A stretch of DNA of 64,000 nucleotides from Colius striatus (lineage: Eukaryota; Chordata; Aves; Coliiformes; Coliidae), in assembly GCF_028858725.1 (NCBI RefSeq), contig NC_084760.1, positions 8,878,867-8,942,866 on the forward strand, read 5' to 3'. The position numbers were made by a program, and so were the translations under genes. The stretch's first letter is position 1. Each line of letters begins with the position of its first letter. Below, in pieces: positions 37,249-46,992 of the stretch. Below the pieces are notes generated by a model. The model had not been told where the DNA came from. It saw only the letters and a list, made by a program, of their open reading frames with translations, and did not search any database.

Positions 37249-37689
37249 CTACACTTGAACTTTTAGGAGAGTTTTCAAATGGACTGCCATCAACTCCCTG
37301 TTTTGGTCAGATGGTTCAGCTGTGCCCCCTACCCAGTGGCTAGGAGGCTTTGGAAGGACACTGGGAGATGGTGGGTCGCTGAATTTTGCCCCAGCGTAAT
37401 TTTCTTTTTGGCTCGCTTCAGGCAGGGCGATAGGTTTCTTGGACTTGGCATTTCTGAAGTTCTCTGTGTTTTTAAGTGGCTTTTTCTCCTGCTTCTGAAC
37501 TATTTCTGGCGACACAGAATCTTGCCAAAAGTTCTCTATCTTTTTTGCGGAGGTGATCTTTGTCAGTGGCATGTTACATTTACTCTTCTGCCTGTTACTC
37601 TTTGGTTGTTCACCCAGGTGTAAACCGTGAACAGGCTGGCTGTGGGAGATGGCAGCCTTCTCAGACTTTCCCATCTTGTTCTTTAAGAA
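37249..37689 (-). CDS. PNRC1: PNRC1 coding exon 2
   Basis: 146 codons plus TAG. Acceptor TCTCTGCAG|TTCTTAAAG. It encodes [42 protein letters not shown] and [10 protein letters not shown]. The frame is also open upstream of the acceptor to an ATG at 37815, so an unspliced or internally initiated transcript could encode about 188 residues. Confidence 0.96.
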   Translation of the reverse strand, partial: FLKNKMGKSEKAAISHSQPVHGLHLGEQPKSNRQKSKCNMPLTKITSAKKIENFWQDSVSPEIVQKQEKKPLKNTENFRNAKSKKPIALPEASQKENYAGAKFSDPPSPSVLPKPPSHWVGGTAEPSDQNRELMAVHLKTLLKVQV

Positions 37690-38737
37690 CTGCAGAGACA
37701 AAGAAGTCACGTCAACACACGACCCCTCTCTCTTCCTCATGAAGGAACACACAGCCGCGACACCCGCTACCGGGGCATCTGCCAGCACAATGAGGAACGC
37801 GCCTCCTCGCAACAAAAGCGATGCGCAGCCACAGAGATGCGGAGGGGGCCGCCCTCACGGTAGAGGGAACGGCGGCCCGGCGTTAGGGGCCATCCCCGCC
37901 GCCGGCCGGTCCCACGGGCAGAGCCGTGTCCCCGCCGCGGCCGCCATGGGGCGCTGCGGCCGCGGCACGTCCCGCCTGCGCGCGCAGGGGGCCGCTGGCG
38001 CGCGGCCAGCAGGCTAAATCCGGCTGTTGCTGGGCGCAGCGGCGAGCGCCCATTGGCGGAGCCCAGCGGCCAATGGCCACGCGCCATTTCTCCCCCGTCG
38101 CCCTCTCCCCCCCCTCCGGCCCAGTCCGAGCGGCGTAACGGAAACTCTCCCCCACACACACACCCCTCCGCCCGCACCGAGGGGCCCCAGGGAGGGGGTG
38201 AGCCGCTCGCCGCTCCCCGGCGGCCTCCCGGTGATGAGGGAGAAGGCGGAGGGGGGTGGGGGGGGGAGCGTGGAGAAGTGAATAGAAGTAGTGGAGTCCC
38301 GTCTTTACCTCCTTCCTGAGGGGTTTGCTGGGCGCTGGTCTCGAAGGGGCGGGCGCGGGAGGTTCCTCCGGAGGGACCGTTACCAAGCTGGGGACGGCTG
38401 CGGCTGGAGGCGCAGGGTGAGGGCGAAGTTCGCCCGGTGCGTGCGTTCCCAGCGGGGTCCTCCTCCCCAGGCCGGCGCGGTGCTGCTGGTACTGCTGGTA
38501 GCGGCTAGGCAGGAGACCCGCGGGGCTGGGCCGGATCTTTCCCCTCCTCCGCCGGACTCTCTTCAGCGCGGGCCTCGCGCTGCCGCCCGAGCCTGCCAGG
38601 CAGCAGCTGGGCTGGTTCTCACAGTTGCTGTCCCCCCGCCTGAGCCGCTGCAGAAGAGCAGAAGGCAGCCGCCGAGGGTCTTCGGTGCCCGCCGAGATCC
38701 GAGCCAGGAAGGGCGGCGGCGCCGTGGTGGTGACCAT
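37249..38737 (-). CDS. PNRC1: PNRC1, proline-rich nuclear receptor coactivator 1
   Basis: Small nuclear protein that binds nuclear receptors and, as known for the PNRC family, the decapping factor DCP1A through its proline-rich motif. Two coding exons, 38309-38737 and 37249-37689, join in phase 0 to give 289 residues (human about 327). Exon 1 has a basic cluster, [10 protein letters not shown] near residues 58-67, a likely nuclear or nucleolar signal, followed by [17 protein letters not shown]. Exon 2 carries [16 protein letters not shown] (247-262), the SH3/EVH1-binding signature, and the C-terminal NR-box-like LKTLL (281-285). These match mammalian PNRC1 as I recall it. The ATG at 38737 has a good context (CCACCATGG). 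Weak similarity to the human N-terminus continues upstream in frame without another nearby ATG (see findings). It is head-to-head with BORCS6, the ATGs being 608 bp apart. No disruption is seen. Confidence 0.96.
38052..38074. promoter_or_regulatory. PNRC1: Inverted CCAAT-box pair in PNRC1 intron 1
   Basis: ATTGG at 38052-38056 faces CCAAT at 38070-38074 within CCATTGGCGG...CGGCCAATGG. It lies about 360 bp upstream of PNRC1 exon 2, inside the CpG island. It is a candidate internal promoter element, inferred only. Confidence 0.45.
38309..38737 (-). CDS. PNRC1: PNRC1 coding exon 1
   Basis: 143 codons from [10 protein letters not shown] to PLRKE, ending at donor AAGGAG|GTAAAG. Very GC-rich and proline/arginine rich, as in the mammalian gene. 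The frame continues open past the donor into the intron, which makes a long but artificial open frame (37883-39061). Confidence 0.95.
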
Positions 38738-39057
38738 GGTGGGACGTGGGTACCCAGAGCTGTACCGGGAAGAGGGGGTCGGGCCCAGGGTGGGGGGGAT
38801 GAGCGGGTCGGGTCGCTGGGGAGTGTCTGCCCGGGCTTTGTGGGCTTGAGATGGTGGCGCAATCGGATCCGCTGCTAGGAGAACATGGCGGGGGAGTGAA
38901 AGGAGCAGCCAGCGGCGCCCCCGTGTTGTTACCCGAGCGGGACACGCCCCCTTCCGCCCCCGCTCCAATCGCCGCGCGGGGACGGCGAGAGCGGCACGCC
39001 CCTCCGCCGGGCGCAGCCAATCCGAGCGCCGCGGCGGCCGCTCCGGCCCCGCCTCGG

Positions 39058-39080
39058 CCAATCAGAAGCGACACAAACAG
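39058..39080 (+). promoter_or_regulatory. CCAAT-N8-ACACAAACAG composite module 1
   Basis: CCAAT at 39058-39062 (NF-Y type box) and ACACAAACAG at 39071-39080 (contains ACAAACA, forkhead RYAAACA). Start-to-start spacing is 13 bp. Confidence 0.7.
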
Positions 39081-39109
39081 TTGGGGCCCCGCCCGCTTCC
39101 GCAGGCCGG

Positions 39110-39132
39110 CCAATCCGGACAGACACAAACAG
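39110..39132 (+). promoter_or_regulatory. CCAAT-N8-ACACAAACAG composite module 2
   Basis: CCAAT at 39110-39114 and ACACAAACAG at 39123-39132, again spaced 13 bp. It lies exactly 52 bp after module 1, with a GC box (CCCCGCCC) between them. Confidence 0.7.
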
Positions 39133-39210
39133 CGGGCACGCCCCAGTCTCCAAGTCACGGGCCCGCAGTGCGAAGCCGGAGGGCGGTTCTCTGCCTGCGA
39201 GCGCTGCCGG

Positions 39211-39233
39211 CCAATCGGGCGGCACACAAACAG
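39211..39233 (+). promoter_or_regulatory. CCAAT-N8-ACACAAACAG composite module 3
   Basis: CCAAT at 39211-39215 and ACACAAACAG at 39224-39233, spaced 13 bp, 101 bp after module 2. Confidence 0.7.
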
Positions 39234-39262
39234 CCGCGGCCGCGCCTCCTCGCTCCTCGCGG

Positions 39263-39285
39263 CCAATCGCGGGGGACGTAAACAG
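39263..39285 (+). promoter_or_regulatory. CCAAT-N8-ACGTAAACAG composite module 4
   Basis: CCAAT at 39263-39267 and ACGTAAACAG at 39276-39285, spaced 13 bp and 52 bp after module 3. The second half-site differs from the others (GTAAACA instead of ACAAACA) but still fits RYAAACA. It is 61 bp from the end of this module to the BORCS6 ATG. Confidence 0.7.
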
Positions 39286-39294
39286 GAGGCGGCG

Positions 39295-39307
39295 CGCCCC
39301 CTGGCGG
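39295..39307 (-). promoter_or_regulatory. CTCF-like motif
   Basis: The minus strand reads CCGCCAGGGGGCG, close to the canonical CTCF core CCACCAGGGGGCG. It lies between the composite modules and the BORCS6 start codon. A motif match only. Confidence 0.45.
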
Positions 39308-39345
39308 CTAGCGGCGCGCCGTTGGGCACGCACGCGTCGCCCGCC

Positions 39346-39990
39346 ATGGAGGTTCCCGGCGGGCAGCCGGCCGCGGCGGCGGCGGAGCGGGAGGAGGGCC
39401 CCGGCCGGGAGGCGGCGGGGCTGAGGCGGGACGAGCGGAGCCTGGAGGCGCTGAGCCTGGCCGCCGGCGGCGGGGCGGTGGCGGCGGCGGCGGGGCGGCA
39501 GCTGGCAGAGGGGCGGCGGGCGACGCTGGCGAGCGCCCTGGAGCTGGAGGGGACGGTGCTGCGCGAGGGGCGCCTCACGCAGTTCGTAGCCAACAACCTG
39601 GAGCGGCGGATCCGGCTGAGCGGCGCCCCGCGGGGCGAGCCGGCCCCGGCGGCGGCGAGCGGCGGCGGCTCCATCCCCGCCATCGACCCCGGCGCGCTGC
39701 AGGACGTGGTGGCCCTGGCCGGGCAGGTGGCGGCGCAGGTGGACGAGCTGCTGCGCAACGTGCACTGCGGCCTGCAGGCCCTGACGGCGCTCAGCGTCGG
39801 CTGCATCCAGACGTACCGCGACGGCGTGGAGAGCCTGGGCGAGGCGGCCGACCTCAGCATCCGCGCCATGTACGCGCTGGTGGCGCGCTGCGAGGAGCTG
39901 GACCGCGCCATGCAGCCCGTGCCCGCGCTGGCCAAGCGCATCCGCGACATGAAGGGCACTCTGGAGCGGCTGGAGGGGCTCTGCAAGTAA
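39346..39990 (+). CDS. BORCS6: BORCS6 (lyspersin), BORC complex subunit 6
   Basis: Subunit of BORC, the multisubunit complex on the cytosolic face of lysosomes that recruits ARL8 and so couples lysosomes to kinesin for movement to the cell periphery. A single exon of 214 codons plus TAA. The ATG at 39346 is chosen for its strong context (CCGCCATGG) and because sequence upstream in the same frame is promoter-like. Residues 1-65 are Ala/Gly/Glu rich and poorly conserved. Residues 75-92 (GRLTQFVANNLERRIRLS) and about 110-214 form the conserved family region. That region contains AAQVDELLRNVHCGLQALTA (129-148), VGCIQTYRDGVESLGEAAD (151-169) and a C-terminal helix ending LEGLCK. These match mammalian BORCS6. 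The human protein is longer (about 357), mainly in its disordered N-terminus. The gene is intronless in human too. Codon use is extremely GC-rich, like the island it sits in. No lesion is seen. Confidence 0.93.
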   Translation: MEVPGGQPAAAAAEREEGPGREAAGLRRDERSLEALSLAAGGGAVAAAAGRQLAEGRRATLASALELEGTVLREGRLTQFVANNLERRIRLSGAPRGEPAPAAASGGGSIPAIDPGALQDVVALAGQVAAQVDELLRNVHCGLQALTALSVGCIQTYRDGVESLGEAADLSIRAMYALVARCEELDRAMQPVPALAKRIRDMKGTLERLEGLCK

Positions 39991-40370
39991 GGCCGCCGCC
40001 GCCGGGATACCGAGCGAGGAGCCGCCGCCGCCCGTGCAGAGCCAGCAGCGCTCCCGTTGGGCCTTCGCCGGACGCTGCAGTGGGGCTCGCCCGGGCCCCG
40101 GCCCGCCGTCTGCCCGCCTTGCCAGGTTTGCCTCCGGCGGGGCTCGGGCTGCTGCTGTCCCTCTCCTACAGCCCCGCATACGGCGGCTTCAGCCCTCCGC
40201 CTGTACGTCCTTTCCTCTTTCTCTCTGCCCCTGTACGAGACCACCCGATGTCGGTGGCCAGTTCGCCGGTGTTAATCGGGAAGAAGTGCAATGTTGGCAG
40301 CCGATGAAGGAAGAGGGCCCAGTTGAAGTCGCGGGGTAAATGGCAGGCGGTGCTTTTTAGCTTCGGCTCC

Positions 40371-40376
40371 ATTAAA
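40371..40376 (+). terminator. BORCS6: Candidate polyadenylation signal of BORCS6
   Basis: ATTAAA 381 bp after the BORCS6 stop codon, where the sequence changes from CpG-rich to AT-rich. Additional AATAAA hexamers near 42021 and 42796 could give longer 3' UTRs. Confidence 0.45.
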
Positions 40377-43178
40377 GAATTTGGATTCCACATGCCTTAT
40401 GCTTTCTATTTATTGAGGGCTAGGAAAAACTAACCCACCTTAATTAAAATGAGCTGTTAATAGGGTTTTTAAACCAAATTTATGATGGTTGTGAATACCT
40501 GCTTGATGCTTAGAGACATATGTGCTTATTTGTAGTTGACTTAGTGCCTGACGAATAATTCTCACTTCTGCCCTTACAGCAAACAAACACCCCAAACGCT
40601 GTTGCCTCTTACAGGGCACAGCTGTAAGAAAAGATACGAGGGAATTTAATGTATATAGCAAAGACACGTGCTTTCTGAGATAAACTCCATGGAATATAAC
40701 TGAGGTTCAGATAGAAACATCGATATTCAGAGTTCTGAATAAAAGCCTTCAGAGAAAATACGCTTTGCCTCTATTAGTCTGTACAGTTTTCACAGTGCAG
40801 AAGTTTAAATGGCATCACTGTGAAACAATCCTGTGGTTCTGTTGTGGTAGTTTACTTCAATTAGGAAAATATTTGATGAGCTGAGGAATGTGAATATGTG
40901 ATGACATTAACGTGGGTGTGTGACTGACATAAAATGGGTACTTTGGGAGAATTTATGTGTATAACTTGAAGCTTTTGCATATGCATTACTGTATGCAGAA
41001 GTGATTTTGCTGTATCAGTAAGTATTTCCTCTGAGGCCTGAGAGTAGCCAAATTCTCTGCTTGCTATGGTTCCTATGCAACTAGCCTCATGGACGATGCT
41101 CTGAGCAATCCGTTTAGGTCACAAATGCCCTTGTAACAACATGTCAGCAGAGAAACAATCACTGTGATCTTATGTATGTGTAATGGTGCTTTTGGTGACC
41201 AGCAGCTCTGAAATGCCTGGGAACGAAGGTAGCCAGAAATACAAAGCAAGCCCTTTAACTTTCAGTTGAAGTGCAGAGAGGTTCATGATGGGTGCAGCTC
41301 TACCCCACCGTAGTCTCATTAAAAACACTGAGTGAGGGATGCTGTGCTTCTGCAACAAAGTGAGTTGGTTTTCTGCCACTCTGGTTTGCATAATACCAGT
41401 CTCCGGCTTAGTTTGGGATTTTGGACATGTTCACGTCTTTTCCTTCAGCGCAGGGATGTATTTCAGGTGTGCCCTTCCAGCCCTGGCAATGGGAGATGGC
41501 TGGAAATGGGTTGTGCCAATGTAGCGCTCTGTGGTCATAGCTCTCATGGTACTGTCTTCTGGGGTATAGCTGTGTCCCCAGAAAGGGACCTGAGGTCTAG
41601 TAGAGGTTAACAGAGCAAAAAAGGAGAACTTGACTGCCCCTGCTCATGGGCCTAGAAGACCATAAAGATTTCTAAGCACCACAGCAACAGCTGTCCTCTT
41701 AATAGCTTTGGGGTGTTATTCTTGGGAAAGTTTGAAAATGTGTGTCATGGAGATGGAGTACTTTTGCTAATTATGTTTTGTACCTGTCAAGAAGATAAAC
41801 CAAAGTTTGATCTTGCTTAATTTGTATTGAAATGCACAGGAAAGACCTGCAAGCTTATTTGTATAGCTGCATCATATGTACAGCCACGCTTTATCCATAC
41901 AGGCTACGGTGAAGCCTTCAAAGCATCTGCATTTCGGTATGCTGTGGATTTTAAGTAGCATTTTGTGTTGCAGTCACCTACTTTCAATGCTAATCCTCTG
42001 CTAAAATTGTCAAGACTGTAGAATAAAATCGTTGCTTTTATGGTTTTAATGGTTAATGATTAGTTGTTGAAGTGTTACACTTCTTAATTAGTGCTTTTCT
42101 TATTTGGTAAAATAATTGGAAAGCTAATTTGAACTCTGCTCCTGCATCTGCACAGAGAGCCATTAATGTGATTGCAGAGTTAGTTTCAGTCCAGGTCCTC
42201 GGGCTGTAATTTCTGACAGTGATGTCAGTCATGTGATGAGAAAGGAATGACTGGTGAATTACAAGCATGAAGGAAGTGATAATTACACTGTTTGGGTTTG
42301 TTTCGTAATGCCTGTCTGAAAGCTTCAGCTTGTTTGAAGGGCAGACTTCACTGAGCTTGGTGAAGTGGCTCCTGTTCCCAGATGTCTGCCTCGTACGTTT
42401 GCCATCCATGGGGCACGTACGGCTGAAATGATGAAAGCCTGTTCTGTGCCACTGAAGTTGGTATCAATATGTTATGTTATTCTATAGCTGCCATTGTTTC
42501 TATCCCCCCCAAAATGCTTGCCAGCGTCCTTTGCTGCAGGAGTGGTGATACCTGCCAGTGCCTGTGCCAGCCCTGCACATGGAGTCCCACGTAAAGCACT
42601 TGTGAGCTACGTGCAGCTGGTGAACCTGGTCCTGCTGCAGCCAGACATTTTTTGGTGCTGCCTCTTTGATCTGTGTTAAGGCTTTGTTGTGCATAGTCTG
42701 TGTTCATTCTGGCACTTTCCAACTTTGAGATGTTGAGTGTGAAAGCTTTCTGATTGTTTTAGCCTTGTTTTTTTGCTTAAAGGGTCAGTGGGCAGAATAA
42801 AACCATGTTTGGATTTTCCGAGTCGTGCTTAGTCACTCAGCTTTACCGTTGGTCTTGTTTTCCTTTCCACACCAGCTGCCAAATGAACTTTTATTGTTAG
42901 GCAAGGTCAAAGAAAGTTAACAAAATAAAATGACGTGGGGAGCACTAAGCCAAGCCAGATACAGAATTAGCTGTGTGCCAGGAGTAACTTCCCTGCTCTG
43001 ATAACCGCCAGTGACTCTGTAAGGAATTAGGTTACTCTCTTGGGAATTGGGTTAGCCTGTTAACTTTTTGTTTCTTTTAAGACAGTTGTCACATCTGACT
43101 ATGGAAATCTCTTTTTCTGATGAAAGTGTACTTGGTTCTGCTTCATCCAATCTTGTCAAACAGTGAGGGGGGAAGGGA
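40377..43178. other. Intergenic or BORCS6 extended 3' UTR, no gene recognised
   Basis: Repeat-poor AT-rich sequence with AATAAA at about 42021 (GAATAAAATCG) and 42796 (AGAATAAAACC). Some of it may be BORCS6 3' UTR. No exon recognised. Confidence 0.5.
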
Positions 43179-43360
43179 TCACAGAATCTCTAGGGTTAGA
43201 AGGGACCCAGGAAGATCATCCAGTCCAAACCCCCTGCCAGAGCAGGACCACCTAGAGTAGGTCACACAGGAACTCGTCCAGGTGGGTTTGAACATCTCCA
43301 GAGAAGGAGACTCCACAACCCATGTGGACAGCCTGTTCCAGTGCTCCCTCACCCTCAGGA
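43179..43360 (-). repeat. CR1 LINE 3' fragment
   Basis: TCACAGAATCTCTAGGGTTAG, GATCATCCAGTCC, CAGGACCACCTAGAGTAGGTC and CTCCAGAGAAGGAGACTCC in antisense orientation. Confidence 0.9.
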
Positions 43361-44371
43361 AATAAATCTTTTGGCTGAAATGTCCAGTTTTATGATGGTT
43401 CTTACTCTCATGAGTAAGGTCTGACTGAGGTACCGGAATGAGGTACATGAGTGGAATCCAAGAGCATACCTCCTAGCATTAAAAATGCAGCTGTTTTGAA
43501 ATGGTTTTAAATAGCACAACTGTACTAACAAAAGACAAAGCCCTTAATTTTTAAATCTTCAAAATTAGCAGCAACTTTCCAGGGGAGTAGATCAGCTCTT
43601 CTAGCAAACCGTTAGCTGACACTGAAAAGCCTTTAAGATAGAGGCTTCTTGCAGTAAGTGTCATCCAACATGGGATAGCTTCATGCTGTCAGATGCCACA
43701 CTGCCTCATTCTGTTCAGCACTGGTGTCTACATCTGAAAAAAAAACCCCAAAAAGCCTTTAAAAGATCAGCAGATTGTGTTTATGTTGCTATCACAACCT
43801 CCTTTTGTTGCTAGGAAATTGCTTTGAGAAAAGAAGATTCCTATGGATATCATAAAGGGTCCATTTAATACCTTTTTGTGAGTATTGTCTCCACTTCTGA
43901 CACCACCCAGGAAACATATCCTGGATTCTCCTGCCACACATATAAGAGCACAAGGGGAAGTGGGAGACACAATATTTCTGCTTTAGAAAGTTCAGTGCAG
44001 TTATTGCATCAGATGCAGGAACTGAAACTAGTCTGTGTTTCTCATTTGCTGCTGCAGCTTGGTGCCTGGGGAAAGCTTTTGTCATCATTGTTCTCTGCTG
44101 TTCAGAGCTCCAGAAGTAGAAACGTGATCAATAGACTTGAGCCCCGAGTTTCCACCTTAGAAATCAAGATCCTTCTGCTCCTTGTTGCAACCACAGTAGC
44201 ATGATGTCTTTGTCTTGAAACAGGAAAAAGTACAAAGAATCAAAATTCCAAATCTTCCTGGAGTTCTGGTTTCCTCCTACTATTTATACACATTAGAAGC
44301 AGTGCAAAAAACAAACCAAAAACCTCCCCAGCCCCTGCCAAGATTGCTAACTGATCCTCTTCCCAAATTTC
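43361..44371. other. Intergenic, no gene recognised
   Basis: Unique AT-rich sequence between two CR1 copies. Nothing recognised. Confidence 0.5.
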
Positions 44372-44780
44372 ATAGGATCAGAGAATCTCAAGGGCTGGAA
44401 GGGTCCTCGAAAGATCATCCAGTGCAACCCCCCTGCCAGAGCAGGACCACCTAGAGTAGGTCACACAGGAACTCGTCCAGATGGGGTTTGAATGTCCCCA
44501 GAGAAGGAGACTCCACAACCCATCTGGGCAGCCCCTTCCAGTGCTCCCTCACCTCAACAGGGAAGAGGTTTCTCCTTGTATTTCTTTGGAACCTCTTCTG
44601 TTCCAGTTTGTACCCATTGCCGCTTGTCCTATCACTGGCCATCACTGAGAACAGCCTGGCTCCATCCTCCTGACACCCACCCTTTGTGTATTTGTAAACA
44701 TGAATGAGATCACCCTCAGTCTCCTCCACACTGAAGAGCTCCAGCTCCCTCAGCCTTTCATCAGAAGGGAGATGCTCCAT
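44372..44780 (-). repeat. CR1 LINE 3' fragment
   Basis: Antisense copy from GGATCAGAGAATCTCAAGGG to the CTCAGCCTTTCATCAGAAGG block. A 109-codon minus-strand open frame at 44451-44780 decodes the CR1 ORF2 end ([16 protein letters not shown]). Confidence 0.93.
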
Positions 44781-46992
44781 TTGAGATGATGTGAACAGGT
44801 CTCAATAATAATTATTAGCTGTCAAGATGGCACTCGCAGTGTTGTAGAATCCTGATGAGACTTAAGCTGAGTTGAAAGAAAATAAAAAGACTACATTTTA
44901 ATTACTGATAGGGTTGAAGATGTGGCAGTACACAACACTTGCAAAACTGGCATCTGTTGTTTGCTCTCAGGGTTGGACTGCCATGTAGATCAGAGAGGCT
45001 GCAGTAACACTCATTAACTGGGAGAGCAAAAAAGCAGAGTGAAAAACAACTTGGGTATTTTTCTAGATTACAGGTAGAAAGTGGTGTCACTGTAATTGCT
45101 CCTGAAACTTGAGTTAATGTTGCTGTGATTAATTACCGTGAAGTACCTTTGTGGAAAGCTGATTTATTTCAGAGTGGGGTAATAAGTTATGTTGTTGTTT
45201 TCATGAATGCTAGTTAAGAGAAGGATCCTAGAACTTTGTCCAACACTATATTTCTTGTCTCACTGTGACCCAACCATAATTTTTCCTTGTTTTCTTTATG
45301 GACAATGCTGGAAAAATTCCCAGCATTGAACTTGCTGTTCAGACAAAAGAGCAGTGCCCAGCGAGCTGTTAGGAAGTGCTTTGTTAAGGACAGCTTCCTT
45401 ATCTGCAAGTACCCGTAAATGAAGGGGAAAAAAACATTCCACAAACCTGCCAGACAGTCATTTCTAATTTTACAGTGGTGTAATAATCCTGAGTATCTGG
45501 TTTGTCACTGGGATCGTTTTACTACACTCAGTAGCAGGAAAAAAAATCCCAGGTTGCAATCTTGGCTTTTGAAGAAATGAGCTTGCTTTCTGTGGTCCAA
45601 TACCAGCAGTGACGTTGTGCAGCCATTTTCACTCTTGTCTGAACTTGAAGGGTTGCCACTCAAGGAAATGCTAACCTGAAAATAAAGTCCTTTAAAGTCA
45701 AAGTGTCACCTGACCTTGTTCCTCTTTCTGTTCTCACTGCCCACGCAATTTGTTTGCTGGCTGGATTTTTCTTTTCAGGCTGGGACTTTCCAGTGATGTG
45801 TCCTCAGCAGGAAGGAAAGGGCTGTTTCTCACTGCTGAGCAAGACTGGGATTTTCCATCTTCCAAAACCTCTTCCCGTGTGCCATTTATACTTGGTGATA
45901 TGGATCTAGTTTGGTTTTGTTTCTGTCTTTAAAGAAAGAGATGTGCAACTACAAGCCTTTCATCTCTCCTGCTTTGATGTCATCAGCTTTCTTTTGTCTG
46001 CTGAGAGCAACTGGGGAAGTTACGACAGCTCTGTGTGTGTGTCCCTCCCCCTGTTCACCATTTTCCACAGCCTCCAGTTGTACTGCATTTCCCCCCTGGC
46101 AAAACCCTTTTTCTGGACCTCATCAGTTCTCTGCTATTATTTCAACCCGCTTATCTTCCATCTTCAGTCCCATGACTTACTACATCAGTGCTGTTATCAT
46201 ACTAAGGCACCAACTTTCTTATTTAGCTCAGTTATGTCCTCTTACAGTTGCCCTTGTTTTTCATTCATATTCTGGCTCAAGTTCAAAATGTTTATCTGCA
46301 AGTCCTGGATGCCTACCTGACTTATTCTTTTTTGATCTCACCTGTTCCTTCATCCTTTACAATCTCTTAGTAAATTGCCTTCTGCTTGTTTTTGCTGTGC
46401 CTTCCTTGCAAAGCCTTGTGTCTGAAATACCCACTCTTGTTTTTAAATTGACTACAGCTGGGAAACTGTGTAGACAGCAGATTTCTGCTTGCTCCACTAA
46501 GCAGAAGGCATTACAAAAATAAACATCTGTAACTGAAGAAAGCTTCCTCTCGTTTACTTGATTCTGATTTACTTTAATAATATGCCTTGCAAAAGAATAC
46601 TGGTACAATTGTGTGTGCCGTGATGTATCTGGGAAGAGATACTGCTGCTTACATAGGCTCTTGAGGATGGGGTTATAGAATACCAAATACCATGTGACAT
46701 GGAGAGGTGATGCAATATTTATCAAATACGTGCAAGTCCCCAAAGCAAACAATGTTGGTTTTCCTTTTAATACCAGAAAAGAGTAATACTGAAGTAAAAC
46801 TACTGCTGTATGGCATTCTGGTCTCCATGGTAGCTTTTGGTACATAACCCATGCAGGGTTCTCACTGTCTTTACTGAGAGCTGTATGTGTTTATGTGGAT
46901 GTTGCAAAACTGAATAGGATTTGTTATATTTACTACTTGCAACAAACCTTGGAAAGGAATGGTGGTAAAGAAGGATAGGCTTGAATATTAGG
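44781..46992. other. Intergenic, two sizeable open frames of unknown significance
   Basis: No CR1 or CpG island. A 203-codon plus-strand frame (45911-46522) overlaps a 162-codon minus-strand frame (46357-46845). The plus-strand peptide is Ser/Pro/Phe/Leu-rich with hydrophobic stretches but no recognisable domain, and the region is pyrimidine-rich. Neither is called as a gene. Confidence 0.45.

Larger units (their letters stand above)
37740..40250. promoter_or_regulatory. Large CpG island spanning the PNRC1/BORCS6 bidirectional promoter
   Basis: About 2.5 kb of very CpG-rich sequence covers PNRC1 exon 1 and intron 1, the intergenic gap, and the whole BORCS6 coding region. There is no TATA box. 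CCAAT boxes on the plus strand at 38965, 39017, 39058, 39110, 39211 and 39263 and GC boxes dominate the gap. This arrangement is typical of divergent housekeeping promoters. Confidence 0.85.

Noticed and set aside
37883-39061. 392-codon minus-strand frame as a complete PNRC1-like protein
   Set aside because: It contains true PNRC1 exon 1 but runs through the splice donor into intron 1, and its own ATG is not near any conserved sequence. The spliced 289-residue model matches the family.
38619-40244. Very long minus-strand open frames (541 and 416 codons) opposite BORCS6
   Set aside because: They lie in extreme GC-rich sequence where stop codons are rare, run antisense to the BORCS6 coding region, and encode Arg/Pro/Ala-rich peptides with no family character.
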